Position numbers and translations under genes: made by a program. From positions 1 to 5,260 of the forward strand of contig CALMBE010000803.1 of the NCBI GenBank assembly GCA_937860165.1: DNA of 5,260 nucleotides, in the 5' to 3' direction. The notes beneath the pieces were generated by a model. It was not told where the DNA came from. It did no database searches and saw only the letters and a program-made list of their open reading frames with translations. Shown here piece after piece: positions 1 to 5,102 of this stretch (position 1 is the stretch's first letter; each line of letters begins with the position of its first letter). This stretch comes from an uncultured Planctomycetaceae bacterium (GTDB lineage Bacteria > Planctomycetota > Planctomycetia > Pirellulales > Lacipirellulaceae).

Positions 1-89
1 CCAGCGTGAGCATGGCACCCCAAAGTGAAAAAGTGATCGGCCCTGCTGAGCTTGGTCCCAAGCTTGAATTCTTGCAGGGGATGGCGTAA
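1..89 (+). CDS. 3' end of an unrecognised protein (partial)
   Basis: One plus-strand frame is open from base 3 to a TAA at 87-89, giving 28 residues that end in LEFLQGMA. The other two plus-strand frames hit stops early (TGA at 7-9 and 26-28), so this is the only plus-strand frame that could be the tail of a gene entering from the left. The peptide is mixed in charge, with no membrane segment or motif I recognise. It ends 44 bases before the ATG of the PhoX-family gene on the same strand, so the two could share a transcript. The stretch is too short to exclude chance. Confidence 0.45.
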   Translation, partial: SVSMAPQSEKVIGPAELGPKLEFLQGMA

Positions 90-120
90 GTTGTCGATTG
101 ACACTTGGGATTCGTTTCGT

Positions 121-126
121 GAAAGG
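121..126 (+). promoter_or_regulatory. Ribosome binding site deciding the PhoX-family start
   Basis: GAAAGG lies 7 bases before the ATG at 134. It favours that ATG over the in-frame TTG at 98, which would add 12 residues ahead of the Tat signal and has no comparable purine-rich site at the right distance. Confidence 0.55.
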
Positions 127-133
127 TAATTTT

Positions 134-1543
134 ATGCTCTCCTCGCGTCGGGATTTCTTGCGGCGATCGTCGACTTTTGCAGCTGGGTTTTGTGCCTTGC
201 GTCATTGCTTGGTTTCGCCAGCTTTGGCTAATAGTACCCCGAGTATTGCACCCTACGGACCGTTGGGGCTCGATCCGAACGGAATCTTGGATCTTCCACA
301 GGGGTTTACTTACCGAGTAATTTCGACAAGTGGTTCGACCATGAGCGACGGTCTCATCACACCTGGGTTGCCCGATGGCATGGCAACATTTGCAGGTCCA
401 GACGAATTGACGATGCTGGTGCGGAATCACGAGCTCTTGCCTTTCGAAGGGCCTGGGGCTTTTGGCAAAATGAACGAACTGTTTGGAAAAGTCGATCCCC
501 AAAAATTATACGACCGTGGCAAGGGACAGTTTCCACATCGCGGTGGAACATCGACCATTGTCTACGATACGAAGAACCAGAAAGTAGTGCGAGACTTCAT
601 GAGTTTGGCGGGAACAAGCCGCAATTGCGCGGGTGGTCCCACTCCCTGGAATAGTTGGATCACTTGTGAAGAGACCGTAATTCGCTCGGGACCAGGTACC
701 GACGGTGAGTATTTTTGTGACCACGATCACGGCTACTGTTTCGAGGTTCCCGCGACCCATGAAATGCAGCTTCATCCTGCCATTCCGATAGTCGACATGG
801 GGCGCTTTAATCATGAAGCCGTGGCCGTGGACCCCCCAACGGGAGTTGTCTATCTGACCGAAGACAGGGACGACGGATTATTGTATCGTTTTCTCCCCAA
901 GGTCCCCGGTAAATTTCTTAGCGGAGGCACCTTGCAAGCTCTCCGCTTCCGCGATTCCAAGTCGGTCGATTCCAGAAATTGGAAGGTTACTACCGTGGAG
1001 GTTGGGAAGCAGTATCCGATCGAATGGATGGACTTAGAGGAAATCGATGCTCCGCTCGACGATCTGCGGTTGCGTGGATTCGAGGAAAGCGCAGCTTGCT
1101 TTGCCCGAGGCGAAGGGATGTGGTATTCCGAGGGCCAAATATTTTTTGCCTGCACTAACGGCGGCAAGAAACAGACTGGGCAAATATGGCGATTAGTTCC
1201 GGGGAGTAGCAGTGACACGTTGGAACTATTTATCGAACCCAATAATTCCGCGTTGCTCGAGTCGGCCGACAATCTTACGGTCGCCCCCTGGGGAGACCTT
1301 GTGGTCTGTGAGGACCGCGAAGGCGATGAGGTGCGGATAATTGGCGTTACACCTCAGGGAGAACTTTATACCTTGGCTTGTAATCACTTGCAGACAGAGT
1401 TTGCCGGTGTAACTTTTTCCCCCGATGGCAGCACGCTGTTCGTAAACCTTCAGCATCGAGGTATGACCGTGGCGATAACCGGACCATGGGACCAACGCTT
1501 AGGCACGGATCAGACGGATTTACGCAGATCGAAGTTCCACTAA
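134..1543 (+). CDS. PhoX/DUF839-family Tat-exported phosphatase-like protein
   Basis: This 469-residue protein is expected to hydrolyse phosphate esters outside the cytoplasm, as known PhoX enzymes do with calcium and iron cofactors. The N-terminus carries a twin-arginine signal (SRRDFLRR, residues 4-11), a short hydrophobic stretch and a plausible cleavage site after SPALA (about residue 32). PhoX-type blocks follow in order: RNCAGGPTPWNSWITCEE at 163-180, GRFNHEAVAVDP at 223-234, VYLTEDRDDGLLYRF at 239-253, ADNLTVAPWGDLVVCED at 378-394, and EFAGVTFSPDGSTLFVNLQ through ITGPW at 422-452. By comparison with the family, the cysteine of RNCAGG (C165) is probably the iron-bridging one; that is inference. 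The ATG at 134 is chosen for its ribosome binding site and because it sits just ahead of the Tat motif. I see no clear Pho box. The last 17 residues, after GPW, overlap repeat DNA. The phosphatase activity itself is unproven, since many planctomycete DUF839 proteins are uncharacterised. Confidence 0.88.
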   Translation: MLSSRRDFLRRSSTFAAGFCALRHCLVSPALANSTPSIAPYGPLGLDPNGILDLPQGFTYRVISTSGSTMSDGLITPGLPDGMATFAGPDELTMLVRNHELLPFEGPGAFGKMNELFGKVDPQKLYDRGKGQFPHRGGTSTIVYDTKNQKVVRDFMSLAGTSRNCAGGPTPWNSWITCEETVIRSGPGTDGEYFCDHDHGYCFEVPATHEMQLHPAIPIVDMGRFNHEAVAVDPPTGVVYLTEDRDDGLLYRFLPKVPGKFLSGGTLQALRFRDSKSVDSRNWKVTTVEVGKQYPIEWMDLEEIDAPLDDLRLRGFEESAACFARGEGMWYSEGQIFFACTNGGKKQTGQIWRLVPGSSSDTLELFIEPNNSALLESADNLTVAPWGDLVVCEDREGDEVRIIGVTPQGELYTLACNHLQTEFAGVTFSPDGSTLFVNLQHRGMTVAITGPWDQRLGTDQTDLRRSKFH

Positions 1544-1594
1544 TCCCATCTTTTAATCTGCGACCATCCGCCCAATCCGCGTTCATCCGTGTTC
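1504..1594. repeat. Inverted pair of ATCTGCG/ATCCG modular repeats
   Basis: On the plus strand, 1504-1530 reads CACGGAT, then ACGGAT, then ACGCAGAT. Bases 1555-1591 carry the opposite orientation, ATCTGCG followed by three ATCCG units spaced about 10 bases apart, ending ATCCGTG. The right arm has one more unit than the left. The left arm lies inside the 3' end of the PhoX-family gene and encodes most of its tail; the stop at 1541-1543 falls between the arms. Similar low-complexity 'ATCTGCG...ATCCGCG' stretches are, from memory, scattered through intergenic DNA of several environmental bacteria. The function is unknown. No U-tract follows, so it is not a standard terminator. Confidence 0.65.
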
Positions 1595-1625
1595 TATTCT
1601 TAGTACCCTAGTGCTTGTCTCAAGA

Positions 1626-1700
1626 CATGAGCCGAACGCGCTAGCGTCGGGTGAATTGCCAATTCCTCAGTCAATCCGAGGCTAGCGCCTACGGCTCATG
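1626..1700. repeat. Long imperfect palindrome, 25-base arms
   Basis: The arm at 1626-1650 begins CATGAGCCG and ends GCTAGCGTCGG. The arm at 1676-1700 is its reverse complement at 22 of 25 positions. The 25-base loop contains a second small palindrome, GAATTG-C-CAATTC, at 1653-1665. The layout is that of a REP-like element placed just downstream of a gene. It could fold in RNA as a 3'-end stabiliser or terminator on either strand, or as a cruciform in DNA, but there is no following T-run. From memory, GAGCCGTAGGCGCTAGC-type repeats are common in Pirellulales genomes. Confidence 0.75.
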
Positions 1701-1721
1701 CTACTAACGACTTACACCCTG

Positions 1722-1755
1722 CTCTTCTCTGAGTCCTCTGCGACTCTGCGGTTTA
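1722..1755. repeat. CTCTGCG-type intergenic repeat
   Basis: The plus strand carries CTCTGAGTCCTCTGCGACTC followed by TGCGGTTTA. Read on the minus strand it is a purine-rich series of CAGAG units starting TAAACCGCAGAG. It resembles the CGCAGAG-rich repeats scattered through intergenic DNA of many bacteria (recollection, not checked). The TAA at its right edge is used in frame as the stop codon of the minus-strand LEPR remnant. Confidence 0.5.
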
Positions 1756-1956
1756 TTCTGAAATGGGGAAGTTAATTCTGAGCCATGCGTTAGCACCGCT
1801 CAGGGTGAAAGTGTCGGCGCCTGGGTTGAGCGCATTGGTAGTGAGCAGTTGCCGAGGTTCGAGCGACTCGAAATGCAGTGTCCTGTGCGCGGCCCCCTTG
1901 GGCTTAACCGAGTGGCTAGACCGAGATATTCCGTTCCGCGGTGCATGTGACGCCAT
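1753..1956 (-). pseudogene. Truncated LEPR-XLL surface protein, N-terminal fragment
   Basis: This 67-residue minus-strand ORF has a basic, serine-rich N-terminus (MASHAPRNGISRSS) and then RTLHFESLEPRQLL at residues 25-38. That is a close match to the LEPR-XLL motif that marks the start of very large planctomycete cell-surface or secreted proteins. Such proteins usually continue for hundreds to thousands of residues. Here only 29 residues follow before a TAA that coincides with the edge of a repeat. The ATG at 1954-1956 is preferred over the upstream in-frame GTG at 2022 because it has an excellent ribosome binding site. The simplest reading is the 5' stump of a gene whose remainder was lost by deletion or by rearrangement at the repeat. 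A functional small protein is possible but less likely. I see no matching ectodomain in the window. Confidence 0.62.
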
Positions 1957-1962
1957 GCACAA

Positions 1963-1970
1963 CCTCTCCC
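1963..1970 (-). promoter_or_regulatory. Strong ribosome binding site of the LEPR remnant
   Basis: On the minus strand GGGAGAGG lies 6 bases before the ATG at 1956. This fixes the start and shows that the translation signals of the truncated gene are intact. Confidence 0.65.
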
Positions 1971-2030
1971 TATCCCCCACCACCAAAGAATGTGGGAGTT
2001 CCCTCACAAAAAGAAAAGCCACCGAAACAA

Positions 2031-2057
2031 CTGCGGAAACCTGTTCAAATTCCGCAG
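2031..2057 (-). terminator. Possible weak intrinsic terminator or hairpin
   Basis: CTGCGGAA (2031-2038) and TTCCGCAG (2050-2057) form a perfect 8-base-pair stem with an 11-base loop. On the minus strand the stem is followed directly by TTGTTT, a short U-rich tail. It lies downstream of the transporter/small-protein pair and 74 bases upstream of the LEPR remnant's start, so it could separate the two transcripts or sit in the leader of the second. The tail is short and the stem is not very GC-rich. The rest of the 326-base gap at 1957-2282 shows no coding signal. Confidence 0.3.
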
Positions 2058-2235
2058 GCGAGAATTCGTCATCAAAAAAGTCGCCCTGGCATCGCCGGAT
2101 GAAGCCGTGGGATTCCCTTCATTGTAGCTAGGCGCTCCAAATTAGGGCCAACAATTGCCCCTCGAATTGAGACAAGCAGTATTTTTGCGGTGATTTCGCA
2201 GGAACTAGTGTCTCACCTAGAAGCGGCAGCGCGAC

Positions 2236-2262
2236 CAACCGCCAGGAAGGAACTGGCCGTTG
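2236..2262. repeat. Short hairpin downstream of the small membrane protein gene
   Basis: The arms at 2236-2245 (CAACCGCCAG) and 2253-2262 (CTGGCCGTTG) pair at 9 of 10 positions around a 7-base loop. The hairpin begins 20 bases past the stop of the minus-strand 78-residue gene, where a transcript end would be expected. No U-tract follows in either direction, so it may be a 3'-end stabilising or Rho-type structure at most. Confidence 0.35.
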
Positions 2263-2282
2263 CGACAGAACCTTGCCGCCCC

Positions 2283-2519
2283 TCAGTCATCCTCTTTGAG
2301 CCAATACGGCGCGGCCGCAAACCATAAGAGGGTCCCGGCGAACATGAGATTCTTCATGAGTCCGTCGGACATCGGACCGGGTGTGTCCGAAACTGAATCT
2401 GTGTCCGCTTCTGCCGCAACGGTTGGCTTCGAGCTTAAACCCTGAAGCAAGATCATCCCGGGTGGAACGATTGTCAGTGCTAAGGCCAGCAGGGCGAGGG
2501 GTTTGGCAAATTTGTTCAT
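2283..2519 (-). CDS. Small two-helix membrane protein paired with the permease
   Basis: The product has 78 residues and I do not recognise a named family. Residues 7-27 are strongly hydrophobic (LALLALALTIVPPGMILLQG) after a basic start (MNKFAK). The middle, about 28-53, is polar and acidic (EADTDSVSDTPGP). A second hydrophobic stretch at about 56-74 contains GTLLWFAAAPYWL, and the chain ends in KEDD. The first segment could instead be a signal peptide, possibly cut near VAA-EA (about 36), which would leave a single-helix exported protein. The ATG is 13 bases downstream of the permease stop on the same strand, with only a weak upstream site (AGCGAG), so translation probably depends on the permease. 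By analogy with the small subunits of some sodium/solute symporters it could be an accessory subunit; this is inference from position and shape only. Confidence 0.72.
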   Translation of the reverse strand: MNKFAKPLALLALALTIVPPGMILLQGLSSKPTVAAEADTDSVSDTPGPMSDGLMKNLMFAGTLLWFAAAPYWLKEDD

Positions 2520-2532
2520 GGGTATTGCTCGC

Positions 2533-3897
2533 TTAGGCTGGAACCGTTGGGCGGTTCAACATCTTGGAAAACACGATGTACAGAAATCCGCAAAGGATCC
2601 ATGTTGGCAATGGGAGATAGAAGGCCTGAACTCCTGCGACATAATTGTAAAGGTACATGGCCACACCTACCGAGATTCCCCAGGGCAGTAGCACCGCACC
2701 ATTAATGGGAATGCCGAATCGCTCGGCGTAGTCGGTAGCTAAGTTAAACCGCTTGGCGAGAAAATAATCGACCGCGATGACAGCCCCCACGGGGGCCAGG
2801 ATCGTGCCGTAGATTCCTACAAAATCCAGCAGTTTCATGGCAAACGCAGGAAAACACCCGGCGACGGTGCTTACGGAACCGGCCAAGATAGTTGCCGAGG
2901 TGCGTGAGAGGAGCTTGGGGAACATCCCCTGAAACGCCAATCCGGCGCGATAGATCGTGGGGTTCGCGGTGGTCCAACCTGCGATCACCACGCAGATCAA
3001 TCCTGCCCACCCGACAGCGTCGTAGGCCATGATGCCTGGAGGGACCCCAGTTGCGGTGTCAGCAGCTCGCTCGCGGACCCAATAGACCAGCAGCAGCGCG
3101 GCACAGATCCACGCCAGATAATGCCCCAAGAACATGCCCCCAGCAGTAGCCCACCCTTGCTTGCCCTCGCGAGCAAAGCGGAGCATCGAGAGGTCCGACA
3201 TTCCCAAGTGCATCGCAGAATTGCAGAACCAAGCAAAGGCAACGACTCCCCAAAAGGGAATCTTGGTTCCTTCTTGTCCGGCGGGAGTCTTGATCAACTC
3301 GAACAAGTCAACCGTATTCATTCGCCCCAGTACGACGAGTCCGCAGGCCAGAAATATCAGAAACATCCACGGTGCGGCGATGTGACCCATGCGAGCCAGG
3401 AAGGCATAGCCGCGGACGGCCACAACCGTCATGAGTATGCCCAGCACGATGCAGATAATGATGAACGCAGCCCCGGTGGGGTATTTGTCCTGAAACGTAG
3501 GCATTTGCACCGCATTGCCAAAGGGTACACCCACTGCGGTAGCCGAAACGGTTACCATCGCCCCGGCTAAAAAACAAAACAAAACCCCGTTGAAAAAGTT
3601 GTAAAGCGTGACCAACTGCCGACCACAGATCTTTTCGAGCTTATAGTACAAGGTGAGTCGTTGATGCACAGCAATCTCAGCGGTCAGAAACCGCCACGTC
3701 AACACGGCCAGAAGATTGCCGAGAAACAGTCCAACGATCAAATCGAAAGCGTTCGCACCCCAGGCCACAAACAGCGGGCCCAACATAAACTCCGTTCCCG
3801 CGCAGTGTTCGCCTGCATACATCCCGACAAAGCTTTTCGTCCCCAACAGTGCGCGATCTGGTACTCGTTTGCGTTCAAATTCTTCGTTGTCGGCCAT
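2533..3897 (-). CDS. NCS1-type purine/cytosine permease-like transporter
   Basis: This 454-residue inner-membrane transporter probably imports a nucleobase or related small solute, driven by protons or sodium. About twelve hydrophobic segments can be traced, near residues 34-50, 51-71, 99-122, 142-161, 172-191, 213-231, 251-274, 294-316, 335-354, 357-379, 398-418 and 425-446. The count and length fit the nucleobase:cation symporter-1 family. GWTTANPTIYRAGLAF (307-322) resembles the CodB-like GWTTN...Y block, and APVGAVIAVDYFLAKR (368-383) resembles the family's PxxGxxxADY(W/F) block near the tenth helix. The N-terminal 30 residues are polar and cytoplasmic. The ATG at 3895-3897 has GGAG four bases upstream. 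The gene leads a two-gene unit with the small membrane protein. Substrate cannot be told from sequence: no nucleobase catabolic gene is adjacent. The family call is fairly firm; purine or cytosine specificity is not. Confidence 0.83.
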   Translation of the reverse strand: MADNEEFERKRVPDRALLGTKSFVGMYAGEHCAGTEFMLGPLFVAWGANAFDLIVGLFLGNLLAVLTWRFLTAEIAVHQRLTLYYKLEKICGRQLVTLYNFFNGVLFCFLAGAMVTVSATAVGVPFGNAVQMPTFQDKYPTGAAFIIICIVLGILMTVVAVRGYAFLARMGHIAAPWMFLIFLACGLVVLGRMNTVDLFELIKTPAGQEGTKIPFWGVVAFAWFCNSAMHLGMSDLSMLRFAREGKQGWATAGGMFLGHYLAWICAALLLVYWVRERAADTATGVPPGIMAYDAVGWAGLICVVIAGWTTANPTIYRAGLAFQGMFPKLLSRTSATILAGSVSTVAGCFPAFAMKLLDFVGIYGTILAPVGAVIAVDYFLAKRFNLATDYAERFGIPINGAVLLPWGISVGVAMYLYNYVAGVQAFYLPLPTWILCGFLYIVFSKMLNRPTVPA

Positions 3898-3983
3898 GGG
3901 ACTCCAGGAAAATCTATTTCTTAGGACTCGAGATTAGATAAGTTCGGCCGAGGCGATCACGACCGTTTCAATCATTACGGATC

Positions 3984-4012
3984 AATTTAGTGAGAATCGC
4001 TGCGGGAAACAA
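3984..4012 (-). promoter_or_regulatory. Weak candidate promoter for the transporter pair
   Basis: On the minus strand TTGTTT (4007-4012) and TAAATT (3984-3989) are separated by 17 bases. This would start transcription near 3977 and give a leader of about 80 bases before the ATG. The hexamers match the sigma-70 consensus only partly (3 and 4 of 6), and planctomycete promoters often diverge from it. I see no riboswitch-like structure in the leader at 3898-3980. Confidence 0.22.
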
Positions 4013-4060
4013 GTAAGCAACGACTCAAGAATAGCTTCAGTTTTTGGCCGAAGGCCTTAC

Positions 4061-4098
4061 TTCACCGTAGCCTAGGCCAAGCGAAGCGCCGGCCTAGG
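4061..4098 (+). repeat. Hairpin repeat copy A
   Basis: TTCACCGTAG (4061-4070) is followed by CCTAGGCC (4071-4078), a 12-base loop beginning AAGCG, and GGCCTAGG (4091-4098). The stem is a perfect 8 base pairs. It has the same architecture as copy B, with an identical loop length and a near-identical leading CACCGTAG. Confidence 0.75.
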
Positions 4099-4205
4099 TT
4101 TCAGGAATCAATCGGTCTTTCTTGGCTGAAGGCCAAGCTCTCCGACTCCTCGCCGGAGACTGTGAACATGGCCTTCAGCCAAAGGAGACGATGAGCTTCA
4201 CTTGA

Positions 4206-4242
4206 CCTGGGGCGACGCTGCGCTTGCCCCAGGCTACGGTGA
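4206..4242 (-). repeat. Hairpin repeat copy B, inverted and covarying with copy A
   Basis: Read on the minus strand, TCACCGTAG leads into CCTGGGGC (4226-4233), a 12-base loop beginning AAGCG, and GCCCCAGG (4206-4213). Compared with copy A, two stem pairs differ on both sides at once (A-T to G-C, and C-G to G-C), so pairing is kept. Confidence 0.75.
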
Positions 4243-4315
4243 TGTCTTGGCCTTCAGCCAACGATATTGATCCCAAGTAAGTCCCGAAAAGGGGAAATTA
4301 TTCTTGAGTCATCCC

Positions 4316-4888
4316 TTACGTTTCCCGACCGTGTGACTGTCGCCAGGCATCGCGGGTGATTGCGGTGAAGACCACCGACAGAAACGCCAGCCAGGTGCCG
4401 AGCACCCCCCCGGAGATCGTTCCGACTACCCACCCGGCCCAGCCGATGCGGTAGCCAATGGTGAGTGCGAGGATCGTGCTGCCGAGAATGGCACCCAGGG
4501 AAAGCCCTGCCAAGAGGAACCACTTCAATCCGCGAATGAAGCGACCGAAATTGGCGAGATTCGTCTCCGGGGGGAGGCCCAAGGCGAGTCGATCGTGGGG
4601 CAGGGGGGTTGCCAAGGGAAGATCCGGGACCCGCTTGGGATCGGCATTTCGCCACCGGACGATCTCGGCGGAAGTATCGCGCAGGCGCGTGCCAATCAGG
4701 TTCGCCACAATATGGGCGGCTACCAGCAACGTTGCCGTTAAGATCACCATGGGCCACGCGCCGGAGGTCGAGACCAACAACGTGGCGAGGACACATAACA
4801 TTGTGACCACGAAAAACATCTGCCGGAGCCGAAACTTCAGTAAGTGCGGTTCACGCAGCGGGGCAGGGGATTCGCAGGGGCTGGCCAT
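4316..4888 (-). CDS. Four-helix membrane protein of unknown function
   Basis: The product has 190 residues from the ATG at 4886-4888. A proline-rich, polar N-terminus is followed by LLKFRLRQMFFVVTMLCVLATLL. This resembles the 'F-[RS]-LR-x-[LM]-[FL]-x-V-T' start of many uncharacterised planctomycete membrane proteins, in which a basic segment runs straight into the first helix. Hydrophobic segments lie at about 24-41, 45-66, 123-144 and 149-177. Between the second and third is a soluble stretch of about 55 residues with WRNADPKRVPDLPLATPLP. The last two helices are glycine-rich, and the C-terminus is charged (RDAWRQSHGRET). An in-frame TTG at 4924 would add 12 residues but has no ribosome binding site; the ATG has AGGGG only one base upstream, so the start is not certain. 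The palindromic cluster follows its stop. No function can be assigned. Confidence 0.75.
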   Translation of the reverse strand: MASPCESPAPLREPHLLKFRLRQMFFVVTMLCVLATLLVSTSGAWPMVILTATLLVAAHIVANLIGTRLRDTSAEIVRWRNADPKRVPDLPLATPLPHDRLALGLPPETNLANFGRFIRGLKWFLLAGLSLGAILGSTILALTIGYRIGWAGWVVGTISGGVLGTWLAFLSVVFTAITRDAWRQSHGRET

Positions 4889-4947
4889 GCCCCTAATTAT
4901 CCCGTGGTGACAGGATTTCGGCAAGAAAGAACGTAATTCCAGAAAGC

Positions 4948-4964
4948 CGCGACCGCTGGTCGCG
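4948..4964. repeat. GC-rich 7-bp hairpin, CGCGACC-GCT-GGTCGCG
   Basis: A perfect 7-base-pair palindrome with a 3-base loop lies in the gap between the divergent genes starting at 4888 (minus) and 5103 (plus). It could be an operator-like dyad or another repeat fragment. Nothing in the sequence decides between these. Confidence 0.45.
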
Positions 4965-5007
4965 CTGCGTGGGGTTGCGATTTGGGGTCCATGAGAATGG
5001 AATTGCA

Positions 5008-5025
5008 GGGGGCTTACGCACCCCC
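5008..5025. repeat. GGGGG-CTTACGCA-CCCCC repeat
   Basis: Five G and five C bases flank CTTACGCA, followed by GCTCGCC. It resembles the short GC-stem repeats common between planctomycete genes (recollection). It lies 78 bases upstream of the DUF2088 start. I found no convincing -35/-10 pair in 4889-5102. Confidence 0.4.
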
Positions 5026-5102
5026 GCTCGCCTGGGGATTACTATTGTGTAAGATACAGTTGTCCCTCACCCCTCCATCCTACATCCTCCCCCCTCTCCC
5101 TT

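Larger units (their letters stand above)
4041..4262. repeat. Composite palindromic repeat cluster
   Basis: Four copies of a TTGGCYGAAGGCCAA unit lie here: two on the plus strand (4044-4056, ending GGCCTT, and 4122-4136 complete) and two inverted (4169-4182 and 4247-4261). Between the middle two is a small stem, TCTCCG/CGGAGA, at about 4139-4159. Two larger hairpins, themselves inverted relative to each other, sit between the outer units. The whole block is roughly symmetric: unit, hairpin A, unit, stem, inverted unit, hairpin B, inverted unit. It occupies most of the 418-base gap between two minus-strand genes. The unit itself can fold (TTGGC/GCCAA). The copies have no constant spacer length, which argues against CRISPR. 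It looks like a REP/BIME-type extragenic element. Confidence 0.75.

Noticed and set aside
98..103. Consensus TTGACA hexamer as a -35 box for the PhoX-family gene
   Set aside because: No -10-like hexamer lies 16-18 bases downstream. TAAT-like bases at 125-132 are too far away and would put the transcript start inside the gene.
98..133. TTG start at 98 for the PhoX-family protein, adding 12 residues
   Set aside because: The ATG at 134 has a ribosome binding site 7 bases upstream and places the Tat motif at residues 4-11, as expected for a Tat signal.
1957..2022. GTG start at 2022 for the LEPR remnant
   Set aside because: It adds 22 residues without a ribosome binding site, while the ATG at 1956 has GGGAGAGG at ideal spacing.
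1763..2131. 122-residue plus-strand ORF
   Set aside because: It lies opposite the LEPR-motif frame, shows no recognisable motif and has no coherent domain character; the minus-strand frame has a diagnostic motif and a strong ribosome binding site.
3121..3570. 149-residue plus-strand ORF inside the permease gene
   Set aside because: It is low in hydrophobic order and antisense to a well-supported twelve-helix transporter.
4041..4262. CRISPR-like array
   Set aside because: The repeats are palindromic and in both orientations, the spacers differ in length and themselves contain repeats, and no cas gene is present.
4254..4796. 180-residue minus-strand ORF overlapping the four-helix protein gene
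   Set aside because: Its product is arginine- and histidine-rich with no hydrophobic order, typical of a shadow frame. The other minus-strand frame gives four clean membrane segments.
4458..4910. 150-residue plus-strand ORF
   Set aside because: It is an arginine-rich antisense shadow of the membrane protein gene, with no motif.
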